DNA of 21,037 nucleotides from Streptomyces flavochromogenes (GCF_000717595.1 NZ_JNZO01000054.1:1-21037); one strand, 5' to 3'. Numbered from the stretch's first letter, positions 7,327-16,078 are shown. Numbers and translations: made by a program. Notes: a model not told the origin generated them from the letters alone.

Positions 7327-8377
7327 ACGAGCTCGTGCACGGTTAGCGGTGAGATGCCGAGGGTCTCGGTGAGACCCGGTGCTCACCTCTCCCGTTCCGG
7401 GTCCAGGTCCGCAGTCTGCTGGTGGGAAAGCAGGCCGGCAACTGCTTGGATGGTGTCGCTCACGTGCTCGCGGCGGCCGAGGTGGCGAGCCAGTGCTCTC
7501 CAGTTCTTGAGGTGAGCGATGCCGTGCTCGACGCGGATCCGCCGGGACGAATGCGCCTTGCGCCGCCGTTCGTGCATTTCCTCGTACCAGTCCGGGGCGT
7601 CCTTCTTGAACTTGCGGTGTGGTGATGTGACCACGCGTCCACCGGTCTGGGCGCCGAGGCCTTGATAGCCGGCGTCCGCGAGGATCTCGACCGCTGGGCC
7701 GTCCGCCAGGAGCTTGACCAGCCCTAACTGGCGAGCATGGGTGATGTCCGCGCAACTGCCTGGCCTGGCTGGGCTGCAGAACAGCACCCGCCCGTTCTCG
7801 TCGGTGCGGACCATGGTCTTGACGGCGTTCTGCTTGTTCTTCCCAGAGATGAACTTGTCCCGGTCCGTGCGTCCGGTGGCCGGCCGTCGGACCCGGATCT
7901 CCGTGCCGTCGACGATGCCGGTCTGCCCACTGGCTCCGAGGTGATCGATGATCTCCGCCAGCGTTCGCAGCCGGACGCCGGGGCTGATCGTGCACCCCCG
8001 CTCGGCGAGCAACGGCCTCACCTCACCGACGGCCCGGGTGATGGTGGAACGGTCCACACCGAACCAGCAGGACAGCACATCGTGAGTGGCCCCGTGTCGG
8101 AGATGGACGAGCGCGGCCAGGAGCCGGTCGACGAACACGAACCGGTACTTCGCACCGGCGCCCACAGCCCGCCTCCGCGGCCGAGAGGCGAGCCTGGCCT
8201 GGTGGCGCTCGTGCCACAACGGACCCAACTCGGTCACGAGTTCAGCGATCACATCAGCCGACAGCCCCGTGATCCGGCGATTGCCGACGATCACTGCACG
8301 AGTCACGGTCCCCACCACTCGACCATGATCAACCATCCAGGGCTCGACGTCTCACCGCTAACCGTGCACGAGCTCGT
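7327..8377 (-). mobile_element. Complete IS5-family element
   Basis: Inverted repeats of 30 bp (7327-7356 and 8348-8377) match at 29 positions. TA flanks both ends (7325-7326, 8378-8379), with C before and G after, giving a C-TA-G target. The 1051-bp element contains a single intact transposase. It is inserted 5 bp from the end of the preceding IS. Confidence 0.92.
7383..8336 (-). CDS. IS5-family DDE transposase, intact
   Basis: A 317-residue transposase filling its element. It has a helix-turn-helix at about residues 80-105 (THDVLSCWFGVDRSTITRAV) and a DDE domain with Asp in TGIVDGTEIRVRRP (about 142), Asp in EILADAGYQGLG (about 221) and Glu in RIRVEHGIAHLKNWRAL (about 272). ATG 8336 lies 11 bp inside the right repeat; the GTG eight codons later is an alternative start. 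With complete repeats and catalytic residues, this is the best candidate in the window for an active element. Confidence 0.93.
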   Translation of the reverse strand: MVDHGRVVGTVTRAVIVGNRRITGLSADVIAELVTELGPLWHERHQARLASRPRRRAVGAGAKYRFVFVDRLLAALVHLRHGATHDVLSCWFGVDRSTITRAVGEVRPLLAERGCTISPGVRLRTLAEIIDHLGASGQTGIVDGTEIRVRRPATGRTDRDKFISGKNKQNAVKTMVRTDENGRVLFCSPARPGSCADITHARQLGLVKLLADGPAVEILADAGYQGLGAQTGGRVVTSPHRKFKKDAPDWYEEMHERRRKAHSSRRIRVEHGIAHLKNWRALARHLGRREHVSDTIQAVAGLLSHQQTADLDPERER

Positions 8378-8506
8378 TAGGGGACGTCTTCCCGATCGCT
8401 GACCACGGCTGACGGGTACGGCAGACGTGTCGGCTGCTGGAGTGGACTTGCCTGAGCGTCAGTGCGGTGCGCGTCGCGCAGGGAGGATCTTGGGGATTCT
8501 GGGGCG

Positions 8507-10999
8507 GTGACCAGTCACGGCTGCTCCGCACCGCGCCCTCTGCACGTACTGTTGCTGCTCCTCTGTCTCGTCCTCCCCGTCATGGGAAGGGCCGACGCCG
8601 CCGAACACGCCTCGCCCGATTGCCGAGCCGATCAGCTCAAGAAGGCCAAGGTGACGGCGCTGGCGGTCTTCGAGCACCGCGGCAACGACTACAGCGTGCT
8701 CAAGAGCACCATGGACGTCAGCGTGCCCGCCACTTGGGCTCGTGCCTCCGAACTGCTCCTGGACACCCACTCACCGGTCTACAGATCGGCGCTGGCATGC
8801 CTGGTGGGCAAACCCTCGCTGGGGCAGGGCAAACCCCTTGACGAGGAGTGGCGGTTCACGCCGCTGGCCGTGAAGGCCGACGGCCAGTGGGTCAAGGTCC
8901 ACTACGAGGCAAGCACCTGGGTCCAGTCCTCGCTCTCCGCTGTCGGCCCGTGGGAGCTGACGGTGACGACGGAGTACTGGTTCGTCGAGTTGAAGCCTTC
9001 GCCCGCTCTGAAGAGCGCGAACTGGGAAAGCGTTCAGGTCAACCTGGGCGGTAAGGGCGCACTGACGGCCACGCCTCCGCCGGCCTTCGGCGAAGGCGGA
9101 ACGAATCTGAGCTGGCGGCACAAGACGCCCGACCAGTATCCCGCGGTCACGTTCCGCCCACCGGCCGTACAGCAGTGGAACATCGTCACCACTTCGCCGG
9201 AGCCGCTCTGGGAGGCGTGGGAGACGTGGGGCGTCTGGAGCGCTTCTGGAGCGTTCTGGTATGTCGCCTCGGGCGCGTTGCTGCTCGTCGCGGCTGGGCG
9301 ACTCAGGAGCAGCCTGGCAGGCAGGACGATGCCGGCGGAGTCGACAGCGCTGCGCTTTCTGCGGTGGTGGTCGCTCCTTTTGATCTTCCTGGGCCTGCTC
9401 GTCTACCTCGGAGACAACCTGTACCGGCTTCTCGGCCGACTGATGGGCTGGGACTTCGACTACTCGCCGATGCTGTCGGTGTTCAGCCTGGCATTTCTCG
9501 GACTTGCGCTGTGTCTCCTCGGCAGCCGGTCCAAGCGCCTGCGGGTGAGCGTGAGCGTACTCGCCCTGGGGATCCTCGGCTGGTACGTGGTGTCGGAGGT
9601 GTTCGAGTTCGCTTTGCTTCCCACATCCGACGTTCTGCTGTCCCCGCCGGGATGGACTGTGGCGGCCCTCGCCATCTGTGCGCTGATGTCAGTGTGCTGG
9701 CTGGGGGTGATCGCCGCAGGGCAACGGATCCTGCTGATCAGGGAGACACGGATCCCGCCGCGCGTGATGGTCCCCGCCGCCATCACGGCGGCGATGGTCA
9801 CCGTCCTGTGGGGCTATCTCGCCTTCGCACGCTACTGGGACCGGATCAGCTGGCTCGCCGACCCCGGTCAACCGGAATTCCAGGTCTTGTGGGAAGAGAC
9901 GCTCGACACCTGGTGGTTGTATTTCCCGAACTATGCTCTGATTCTGATGCTGGGCCTCGTGGGGATCCTGGCGCCGCTGGCAGTGCTGGGGGTCTTGCGG
10001 GTCTGCCGGGTCGAACAGTACGAGAGGTCGGCGTTCACACCCGCGCCGGCGGAGAAGTTCCTCCTCGTGGTCCTCTTCGCCATCACTCTCGCGCCCTTGG
10101 GGGATTACTACGGTCTTTCCGCCTACGCCCTCACCCTGCTGCTGTGCATGTGTGCGGCCTGGGGCGTCCTGGCCCTGGGTTCTTCCGTCTCCGTTCTGGA
10201 GCGGCCTTTCGCCGACAACGTGCCGCTCGGCATGACGATCTCGCAGACCGAGCGGGCCGACGTGCTGCGTCTGGCGCGCCGGTTCCGGGAACTCCAGGCG
10301 CGCCTGAGTCACCTCGGCACGGCAAACCCGGCGGAGCATGCCGAGCGGGAGTCGCTCGAGGCCGAGATCGACAGACTGGACCAGTCGCTGCCGATCGGCG
10401 TCAGACCGGTCGATCTTCCGTTCGCCTGTGGCCCTCTGACCACGTGGTGGGGCAATGCTCGCCGGGGGGCCGTCATCGCGTCTCTCGTCGGGTTGCCCGC
10501 GACCGGCCTGCTGTACTGGACGTACGCGGTGAAGGATGACTCCTGGACGGTGAACGCGGAGGATCCGGTGGGATTCCTCGGGATCACGTTCCTCATCTTC
10601 TTCTGGCAGACCGCGTGGCTCGTCGCGGGATTCTTCCTCGGGGCGCTGTGGCGTGATCTTCCGGGCCGTCACGGGCCGACGAAGGCGCTCTTCGTCGCGC
10701 TCGCGTTCGCCGTTCCGGAAGTCGCCGACTTCCTCGTCGCCCAGGCTCTCGGAGAGAGCGTGCCCTCCTTGATCGGCGAGATCGCGGCATTCGCTTCGGT
10801 CATGACGTGCACGGGTCTGGTGATGGACCTGCAGACCTTCCAGAACGAGCGCCGCTACTGGGCGACCAACGCCGGCATGGTCGCTTACATCTACCAGATG
10901 CGCTTCGCCTCTGTGGCGTTCTTCGTGGCACAACTCATCGCGCTCGCCACGCTCTGGAAGACCCTCTCGGAAGTGGCCTCGACGTCACCCACCCCCTAG
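8507..10999 (+). CDS. Large secreted-ectodomain multipass membrane protein (possibly DUF6185)
   Basis: An 830-residue membrane protein. Residues 1-31 are a signal peptide (LHVLLLLLCLVLPVMGRADA). Residues 32-240 form an extracytoplasmic domain with several Trp-rich strands and no cofactor motif I recognise. From about 247 there are roughly 12-13 membrane helices. A cytosolic insert near 580-630 (ERADVLRLARRFRELQARL, LEAEIDRLDQSL) looks coiled-coil. I recall Streptomyces proteins annotated DUF6185 with this layout, but cannot confirm it. I chose GTG 8507, preceded by GGGG, because it puts the signal peptide at the N-terminus; the frame is open from GTG 8462. The stop TAG lies exactly in the CTAG target of the downstream IS701 element. 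It is monocistronic and its 5' side abuts the IS at 7327-8377. Confidence 0.85.
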   Translation: MTSHGCSAPRPLHVLLLLLCLVLPVMGRADAAEHASPDCRADQLKKAKVTALAVFEHRGNDYSVLKSTMDVSVPATWARASELLLDTHSPVYRSALACLVGKPSLGQGKPLDEEWRFTPLAVKADGQWVKVHYEASTWVQSSLSAVGPWELTVTTEYWFVELKPSPALKSANWESVQVNLGGKGALTATPPPAFGEGGTNLSWRHKTPDQYPAVTFRPPAVQQWNIVTTSPEPLWEAWETWGVWSASGAFWYVASGALLLVAAGRLRSSLAGRTMPAESTALRFLRWWSLLLIFLGLLVYLGDNLYRLLGRLMGWDFDYSPMLSVFSLAFLGLALCLLGSRSKRLRVSVSVLALGILGWYVVSEVFEFALLPTSDVLLSPPGWTVAALAICALMSVCWLGVIAAGQRILLIRETRIPPRVMVPAAITAAMVTVLWGYLAFARYWDRISWLADPGQPEFQVLWEETLDTWWLYFPNYALILMLGLVGILAPLAVLGVLRVCRVEQYERSAFTPAPAEKFLLVVLFAITLAPLGDYYGLSAYALTLLLCMCAAWGVLALGSSVSVLERPFADNVPLGMTISQTERADVLRLARRFRELQARLSHLGTANPAEHAERESLEAEIDRLDQSLPIGVRPVDLPFACGPLTTWWGNARRGAVIASLVGLPATGLLYWTYAVKDDSWTVNAEDPVGFLGITFLIFFWQTAWLVAGFFLGALWRDLPGRHGPTKALFVALAFAVPEVADFLVAQALGESVPSLIGEIAAFASVMTCTGLVMDLQTFQNERRYWATNAGMVAYIYQMRFASVAFFVAQLIALATLWKTLSEVASTSPTP

Positions 11000-12341
11000 T
11001 ACTCCAGTGAGATTTCGTGTCCTGAGCTGGTTCTTCTTCGGTAGTGGCAGTGTCGGGCTGTGGCTTGGTGGCGTCTGCGCCAGTGGGACCAGTTCAGGGC
11101 ATGCAGGCGTCTGTCGTCATGGGGCCGGGGGTGGGGCAGGAGAGTGTCAAGCAGGCGCCGTATCTCTGCCACGGTGAGCGGGACGAGGGCTGATCCGTTT
11201 CTGCAGCCCCATTTGCGGCCTCACAGTCCTGGGCGGCGAGTGCTGTCAGGACGGCGTGGGCGAGCATGGCCAGGGTGATGTGCCGATACCAGCCCGTGTA
11301 GCGGCGGACTTCGTACTGGTCCAGGCCGCACTCGTTCTTCGCGGCCTGGAAGCACTCCTCGATCGCCCAGCGGGAGCCGGCCACCCGGACCAGCTCCGGG
11401 ATATCGACGCCGACGGGTGCGTAGGCGAGGTAGTAGGCGATCTCGCCGGGGTCGGAGATGCTGCGGCGGGCCATGACCCAGCGGTGATGGGTCGGCGGGT
11501 CGGGGTCGAAGACGATGTTGGCGGGCAGCTTGGCCGCAGCCCAGTCGTAGATTCGCGGTCCCTTTGCCCCGTTGCCGCAGGACAGCCGTTGCCAGGCGTC
11601 AGCCGGTGCTTCGTCGATGAGCTGGTCGATGCGCAGGTGCCGGCCAGGGACTTGATCTGCTGGGATTTGGGCACTGCCACCACGTAGCCGATGTCGAGTT
11701 GCTCGAGCAGGCGGCGGAAGTGCCAGTCCTGTCCGTAGGCCTCGTCCGCGGTGACCCACTTGGCGGGCATGCCGCTGGCCAGGCAGCGGCGGACGATGTC
11801 CCGGGCCAGTTCACCCTTGGTCGCAAAGCCGCGTTCGTCGGGGATCTTCGCGGCCCGGCACCGGTCACGATCCGACGTCCAGGCTTTGGGCAGGTAGAGC
11901 TCCCGGTCCACCAGGGCCCGGCCCGAGCCGGTGGCATAGGCGGCGAACACCCCGATCTGGCAGTTGTCGATCTTTCCAGAGGTGCCGGTGTACTGCCGGC
12001 CCACCCCGGCCGACGTAGTGCCCTTCTTGATGAACCCCGTGTCGTCGATGATCAGCACTCCGCCCGGACCGAGCCGTTCGGCGACGTAGTAATGCAGGTC
12101 GTCCCGGACCGCTTCGACGTCCCAGCGGGAACCGTTGAGAAGATGCTGCAGGCCCGCCGGATCACGGTGACCGGCCCACTCAGCCAGCTGCCAGCCGTTC
12201 TTTCGCCCGACCGGCGCCAGCAGACCACGCACATTCCCGCATCCGCCATCGCAGATCCGCCCGGACAAACCGGCCCGCCACCCGAGCGAACACCGACTCC
12301 AACTCAGCCTGCCAGCAGTCTACTTCAGCTATCGCCTCCAT
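10996..12341 (-). pseudogene. IS701-family transposase, multiply frameshifted
   Basis: A former DDE transposase starting at ATG 12341 (MEAIAEVD, then FARVAGRFVRADLRWRMRE). Frame breaks occur near 12225 (before VRGLLAPVGRKNGWQLAEWA), near 11643 (between QQIKSLAG and HLRIDQLIDEAP) and near 11190 (before LTVAEIRRLLDTLLPHPRP). The catalytic regions are still readable: IIDDTGFIKKGTTSAG, WVTADEAYGQDWHFRRLLE and SRWAIEECFQAAKNECGLDQ. The end reads SSGHEISLEY and runs through the left repeat to a TAG made from the CTAG target. Three independent shifts make programmed frameshifting implausible. Confidence 0.88.
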
Positions 12342-12395
12342 ACCCGGACAACGACAACCACCAGCTCAGGACACGAAATCTCACGGGAGTACTAA
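10996..12395 (-). mobile_element. IS701-family element with target repeats
   Basis: Inverted repeats of 31 bp (11000-11030 and 12361-12391) match at 30 positions. They are bordered by CTAG (10996-10999) and CTAA (12392-12395), a one-base-different version of the 4-bp YTAR duplication expected of IS701. The 1392-bp element contains one decayed transposase on the minus strand. Confidence 0.9.
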
Positions 12396-12460
12396 AAGGG
12401 CGTTCTATCCTTGCCGGGGCGTTTGATAACTCGGGAGATGCCGGCCGCTTGGGGTGGCCC

Positions 12461-12883
12461 GTGCCGGCGTGTGAGGATCCGCTTGTGGAGTGTGATGTGT
12501 GCGGGCGGTCGATGTGGCGGTGGCCGGTACCACCGACGGCCCGGGAAGAGGAGATTTGGTCCTGTTCCTGGTGCCATGCGGTCACCCATGTGGGCGGCGA
12601 GTGGTTCGAGATTCCGCAACCGCCGTATCTGCCCCTGGGGATGCGCTGGGAGGAGGCCGTCGCGGATGGCCTTGCCTCTGGTGTCTCCCACGCGTTCGGC
12701 ATCTTCGACAAGACGCTGTGCGGCATTCAGGAAGCCGGCATGTCACCGTCCGACTACGGGTGGCTGCCGGAACGGGAAGATGCCTGCGGCGCCTGTCGGG
12801 AAGCGGCGAGTGTTATCGATGGCCGCTGGCCGCAGGCGATGAGGGGGGAGAACATGCGGGTCAGCGTGGCCCGGCGGCTATGA
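12461..12883 (+). CDS. Small cysteine-rich (zinc-ribbon-like) protein
   Basis: About 140 residues. A CxxC pair (ECDVCGRSMWRW) and a second pair (WSCSWCHAVTHVG) in the first third suggest a zinc ribbon. The C-terminal half has HAFGIFDKTLCGIQEAG, GWLPEREDACGACREAA and DGRWP, a pattern I recall from Streptomyces hypothetical proteins whose function is unknown. The start is uncertain: GTG 12461 follows GGGGTGG; TTG 12449, GTG 12485 and ATG 12512 are also in frame. The IS701 element ends 65 bp upstream, so the native promoter may be lost. The stop TGA (12881-12883) lies at the end of the next decayed IS, so the last residues may be IS-derived. Confidence 0.65.
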   Translation: MPACEDPLVECDVCGRSMWRWPVPPTAREEEIWSCSWCHAVTHVGGEWFEIPQPPYLPLGMRWEEAVADGLASGVSHAFGIFDKTLCGIQEAGMSPSDYGWLPEREDACGACREAASVIDGRWPQAMRGENMRVSVARRL

Positions 12884-13717
12884 GTCCTTCCGTTCGGAGT
12901 CGACTCTCGGGTGAGCCTGCGGCTCATCAGGTCGATCATCGCGAGGCGGATCATCGCTTCGGAGCGGTGGGGGTGGTTTCGTAGTCGCGGGCGAGGCGGC
13001 GGTGATGCATGAGCCAGCCGAAGGTCCGCTCGACGACCCAGCGTCGCGGAATCACCTTGAAGCCTTTCTGGGCAGGGTCGCGGCGGGTGACTTCGACATC
13101 GATGCCCAGGCGGGCGCCGTGGTCGATGACCTTGGTGCGATAGCCGGTGTCGACCCAGGCTTTGGTGATGCGGGGGGGGCCTTCGGCGATGTCCGAGAGC
13201 AGGTGGATGCCGCCGCGTTGTCGGAGATGCTGGCGGCGGTGACCCAGACCGCGAGGAGGAGGCCGAGGGTGTCGACGCCGATGTGGCGTTTGCGGCCCGC
13301 GATCTTCTTGCCCGCGTCGATGCCCTGGCTGGCCGCGGGCACGTTGGCCGAGGTCTTGATGCTCTGGGCGTCGAGCACGCAGGCGCTGGGCTCGACATCG
13401 CGGCCTTCGGCCTTCCGGACCAAACGCCACAGGAGGCCGTTGAGCTGGTCGAAGACCTCGTCCTTCTGCCAGGCGGCGAAGTATCCGTAGACGGTTTCCC
13501 ATGGAGCGAAGTCGTGCGGCAGATACCGCCAGGGGATCCCGGTCCGGTCGACGTAGAGGATGGCGTCCATGATTCGGCGCAGATCATGTTCGGGCGGCCG
13601 GCCGATGTCCAGGCCCTTCCCTCTTCGCTCGGCCCGCCAGGCCGTCAGAGTTGGTTCCAGCAGTTTCCAACGGGCATCGGACAGGACCGATGACCGCCGT
13701 CCCGCTACAGGGCGCAA
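12878..13717 (-). pseudogene. IS5-family transposase, multiply frameshifted
   Basis: A former IS5 DDE transposase read right to left. The N-terminal half is one frame: LSDARWKLLEPTLTAWRAE, RTGIPWRYLPHDFAPWETVY, and the first Asp in CVLDAQSIKTSANV. Near 13217 it shifts to the frame with GIHLLSDIAEG, KAWVDTGYRTKVIDHGARLG (second Asp) and RRWVVERTFGWLMHHRRLAR (Glu). Near 12975 a missing C shifts it to HPHRSEAMIRLAMIDLMSRR, and a last indel near 12895 leads to TPNWKDS and a TAG at 12880-12878. I could not find convincing inverted repeats, so the element's edges are not defined. The initiating codon is a guess (TTG 13717). Confidence 0.8.
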
Positions 13718-13794
13718 ACCGGCGTGAGCGGGGGCGTGTTGGGATCAGACAGGAGCCAAGAGGCCGAAACAGACCCCCGAAGGCCGTCATGCTC

Positions 13795-13862
13795 CTCATC
13801 TGCCACAAGAGACGTCTACTGCCTCAGCCAACCCGAAGCAGTCCGCCACCTGAACTACAAAG
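13795..13862 (+). pseudogene. Possible C-terminal scrap of another coding sequence
   Basis: The frame ending at TAA 13860-13862 reads ATRDVYCLSQPEAVRHLNYK then EAPRVG, which looks more protein-like than its surroundings and stops just before an AT-rich stretch. It may be the last 20-odd residues of a transposase or other gene removed by rearrangement. I do not recognise the family. Confidence 0.25.
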
Positions 13863-13867
13863 AAGCA

Positions 13868-13891
13868 CCCCGAGTGGGATAAAACGCTCTT
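13868..13891. repeat. AT-rich imperfect hairpin
   Basis: AAACG (13863-13870 region) and CGTTT (about 13889) flank a TCTTTAAGA core in an otherwise GC-rich setting. It could be a terminator of the scrap just upstream or an IS end. The AT content is unlike the neighbours. Confidence 0.25.
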
Positions 13892-13940
13892 TAAGACGTC
13901 GTTTCTTATGGCTGTCAGAGCGGCATGAGAGCCTCCTGGC

Positions 13941-14297
13941 ATGAGCTACGACCTGGCTGTCTGGGAAGGCGAGAGGCCGGCGGATGACAAGACCGCCGGC
14001 CGAGTCTTCAACGACTTGTACGACCGCTACATCGACAGCGAGGTAGAAGGGCTTCCATCCGAACGCATCGCGGCTTACGTGGCCGCGCTGCTTGAGCGGT
14101 GGTGCGACCTCACCGAGGACGAGGAGAACACCTCGCCCTGGTCGACCGGGCCGTTGATCGGCGAGGCCAGTGGGCCGCTGATCTACTTCCCCATGCGGTG
14201 GAGCATGGCCGAGGAGGCGTCCGCCTACGCGGCGGCCGTGGCGGAGTCCATGGGATTGGTCTGTTTCGACGTGCAGGAGAACCGGCTCAGGCCGTAA
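13941..14297 (+). CDS. Small Streptomyces hypothetical protein (MSYDLAVWEG type)
   Basis: A 118-residue acidic cytosolic protein starting MSYDLAVWEGERPADDKTAG, a start I recall from a widespread, often duplicated Streptomyces protein family of unknown function. It is predicted mixed alpha/beta: an N-terminal strand, helices around residues 20-35 and 41-57, and a C-terminal helix and strand (ASAYAAAVAESMGLVCFDVQ). There are no catalytic or metal motifs. It sits between two decayed transposases with no partner gene, and its stop overlaps the end of the convergent transposase remnant by 11 bp. A role as an orphan immunity protein is possible but only a guess. ATG 13941 is the only reasonable start; the ribosome site is weak. 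Confidence 0.75.
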   Translation: MSYDLAVWEGERPADDKTAGRVFNDLYDRYIDSEVEGLPSERIAAYVAALLERWCDLTEDEENTSPWSTGPLIGEASGPLIYFPMRWSMAEEASAYAAAVAESMGLVCFDVQENRLRP

Positions 14298-15100
14298 GCA
14301 GGGCAGCCAGTCGGCGGTAGCCGATGAGGGTCGCGGCTATGCCGACGAAGGCAAGGAGGTGTTCGGCCTTGCGTTCGTAGCGGCGGTGGAGCCTTCGGCA
14401 GCCTGCCAGCCAGGACACGGTTCTCTCGACCACCCACCGATGCCGGAGCCCAGCCGCTGTGAGGACTCGACGCCCTTGCGGGCGATGCGGTGACGGATTC
14501 CCCGCCGGCGGAGCCATCGGCGCAGGTGGTCGTAGTCGTAGCCCTTGTCCGCGTGCAGTTTCGCCGGCCTCCGGCGCCGGGGCCCGCGGCGGGACCGGAT
14601 GGGCGGGATGCCGCGCACAAGCGGCTCAAGCCCTGGCTGTCGTGCATGTTCGCCCCGGAGATGCCCAGCAACAGCGGCAGCCCGCTCCGGTCGGTGATCA
14701 GGTGGATCTTCGATCCCAACTTGCCACGGTAGGTCGGATTCGGTCCCGTCAGTGGCCCCCCTTTGCGGCCCGCAGGCTGACGGAGTCGATCGCACACCGC
14801 GACCAGTCCAGCTCGCCTTGCGCTCCGAGTACGTCGAGGATCACGCGGTACAGCTTGGCCCAGACCCGGTCCCGGTTCCACTGGGAAAACCGGCGGTAGA
14901 CCGTGGGCCAGGCGGGGCCCCGAACACCGGCGGCAGTTGCCGCCAGGTGCAGCCCGAGGTCGCCACGAAGATGATCGCAGCCAGGGCTTCACGGTCTCCG
15001 GCCCGGCGCCGGCCACCGCCCTGCGGACGTAGACCTGGCCTTCCTCGGCCTCGCCGCCGCCCGCTGCTGCTACAAACGACTCGTCCGCCTCCAACCGCAT
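14287..15100 (-). pseudogene. IS5-family transposase, heavily decayed
   Basis: Pieces of an IS5 DDE transposase lie in order on the minus strand but in changing frames: RPQGGGRRRAGDREALAAI and TSGCTWRQLPPVFG, then WAKLYRVILDVLGAQGELDW with AIDSVSLRA (first Asp), then GPNPTYRGKLGSKIHLITDR and GISGANMHDSQG, then LHADKGYDYDHLRRWLRRRG (second Asp), then HRWVVERTVSWLAGCRRLHR (Glu) to TGA 14289-14287. At least four shifts separate them. No clear terminal repeats were found. It is among the most decayed copies here and overlaps the 3' end of the convergent gene at 13941-14297. Confidence 0.82.
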
Positions 15101-15346
15101 AGGACACGGTCTTGGACGGCTCCCTGAGAGCGACACAGCCGACGTCGAAGACCTGTTCTCGACCAAGGGCTGCCTCTGGCTGCACAGCAGGCCTGAGAGG
15201 CAGCTGTCCAGAGTGGGTAGGTGACAGCCTTCCCGTCCTGGCTGCCCACCCATTCAACCCACTTCCCTCCGTTTCTCACTCCGTCCGCCGTCCCCATCCG
15301 TTCCGGATCCGTCCCGGCGCTGTTCTACGATCACGGTTCTGCGATC

Positions 15347-16078
15347 ATGCGGGACGCCGTACGAGGACTGGACGGACTGGGGGACGGAATGGCGATCGAC
15401 AGGCCTGGCCGGCCGGAGGACCTGCCGGCAGCCGAAGTGCTCTGGGCGCGCTGGGCTCTGGTCGCCGTACTGGAGGCAACGGCGGAGGCGGAGGCCCGGG
15501 GCGGCCGCCGCAGCGGCACGTGGATCGACGGACAGGGTCTGCATCTCGACGACCGTGGCTGCACTTGGTGGACGTTTCAGCCAGTGGGAGAGGGCCGCTA
15601 CCTGCTGTACGGCGAGGACGAGTCCAGTGCCGTGAAATGGCACGAACCCTCGATCGACATGCTGGCGCAGGGGCCGGACTGGCTGCCGTATGAGCGCCTG
15701 CGCCGGCTGTTGGAGGGCTGGGAGCTGGGCTGCGTGTACTGGTACGAGAACGGTGCCTGGGCCCGTGCGCCCTATCCGGACGAGTTGGACGATGACGGCC
15801 TCGACTGTGGAATGAGCCGTTTCGCAGTGCGCGAGGAAACGCTGCGGGAGCTGATCGCCTCGGAACGCGGCCTGCCTCGGGGGCGGGCGGATGGTCTGTT
15901 GGCCGCGGCCGAGGCGCGCAGCCTCACGTCCGCCGAGGTCCGGGAGGTGCTGGACGCGGCCGCCGCCGGGGACGAGTACGTGCCGGCGGACCGGGAAGCG
16001 ATGCTGAGATCCCTGGAGCTCGCGGCTCTGACGGCGCCCGTCTCTGTCACTCCGGCCCCGTCAAACCACCCCGGCTGA
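15347..16078 (+). CDS. Streptomyces hypothetical protein, 243 aa
   Basis: A soluble, acidic protein without signal peptide or membrane segments. Notable blocks are GTWIDGQGLHLDDRGCTWWT near residue 65, GRYLLYGEDESSAVKWHEPS near 85, PDWLPYERLRRLLEGWELG near 113, VYWYENGAWARAPYPDELDD near 134 and DDGLDCGMSRF near 152. The last 85 residues are helical and Ala/Glu-rich. I recall close relatives in many Streptomyces genomes with no assigned function; the Trp-rich core suggests a ligand- or peptide-binding fold. ATG 15347 gives the N-terminus MRDAVRGLDG but has no ribosome site. ATG 15389, preceded by GGGGGACGGA, is a strong alternative start. It is monocistronic, and the 245 bp upstream hold no gene I can see. 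Confidence 0.75.
   Translation: MRDAVRGLDGLGDGMAIDRPGRPEDLPAAEVLWARWALVAVLEATAEAEARGGRRSGTWIDGQGLHLDDRGCTWWTFQPVGEGRYLLYGEDESSAVKWHEPSIDMLAQGPDWLPYERLRRLLEGWELGCVYWYENGAWARAPYPDELDDDGLDCGMSRFAVREETLRELIASERGLPRGRADGLLAAAEARSLTSAEVREVLDAAAAGDEYVPADREAMLRSLELAALTAPVSVTPAPSNHPG

Noticed and set aside
9689..10933. 414-residue minus-strand open frame
   Set aside because: Antisense shadow of the large membrane protein; charged, Arg/Glu/Gln-rich and featureless.
12754..13587. 277-residue minus-strand frame as a separate gene
   Set aside because: Only a short internal part (HPHRSEAMIRLAMIDL) is real, as one piece of the frameshifted transposase; the rest is out of frame.
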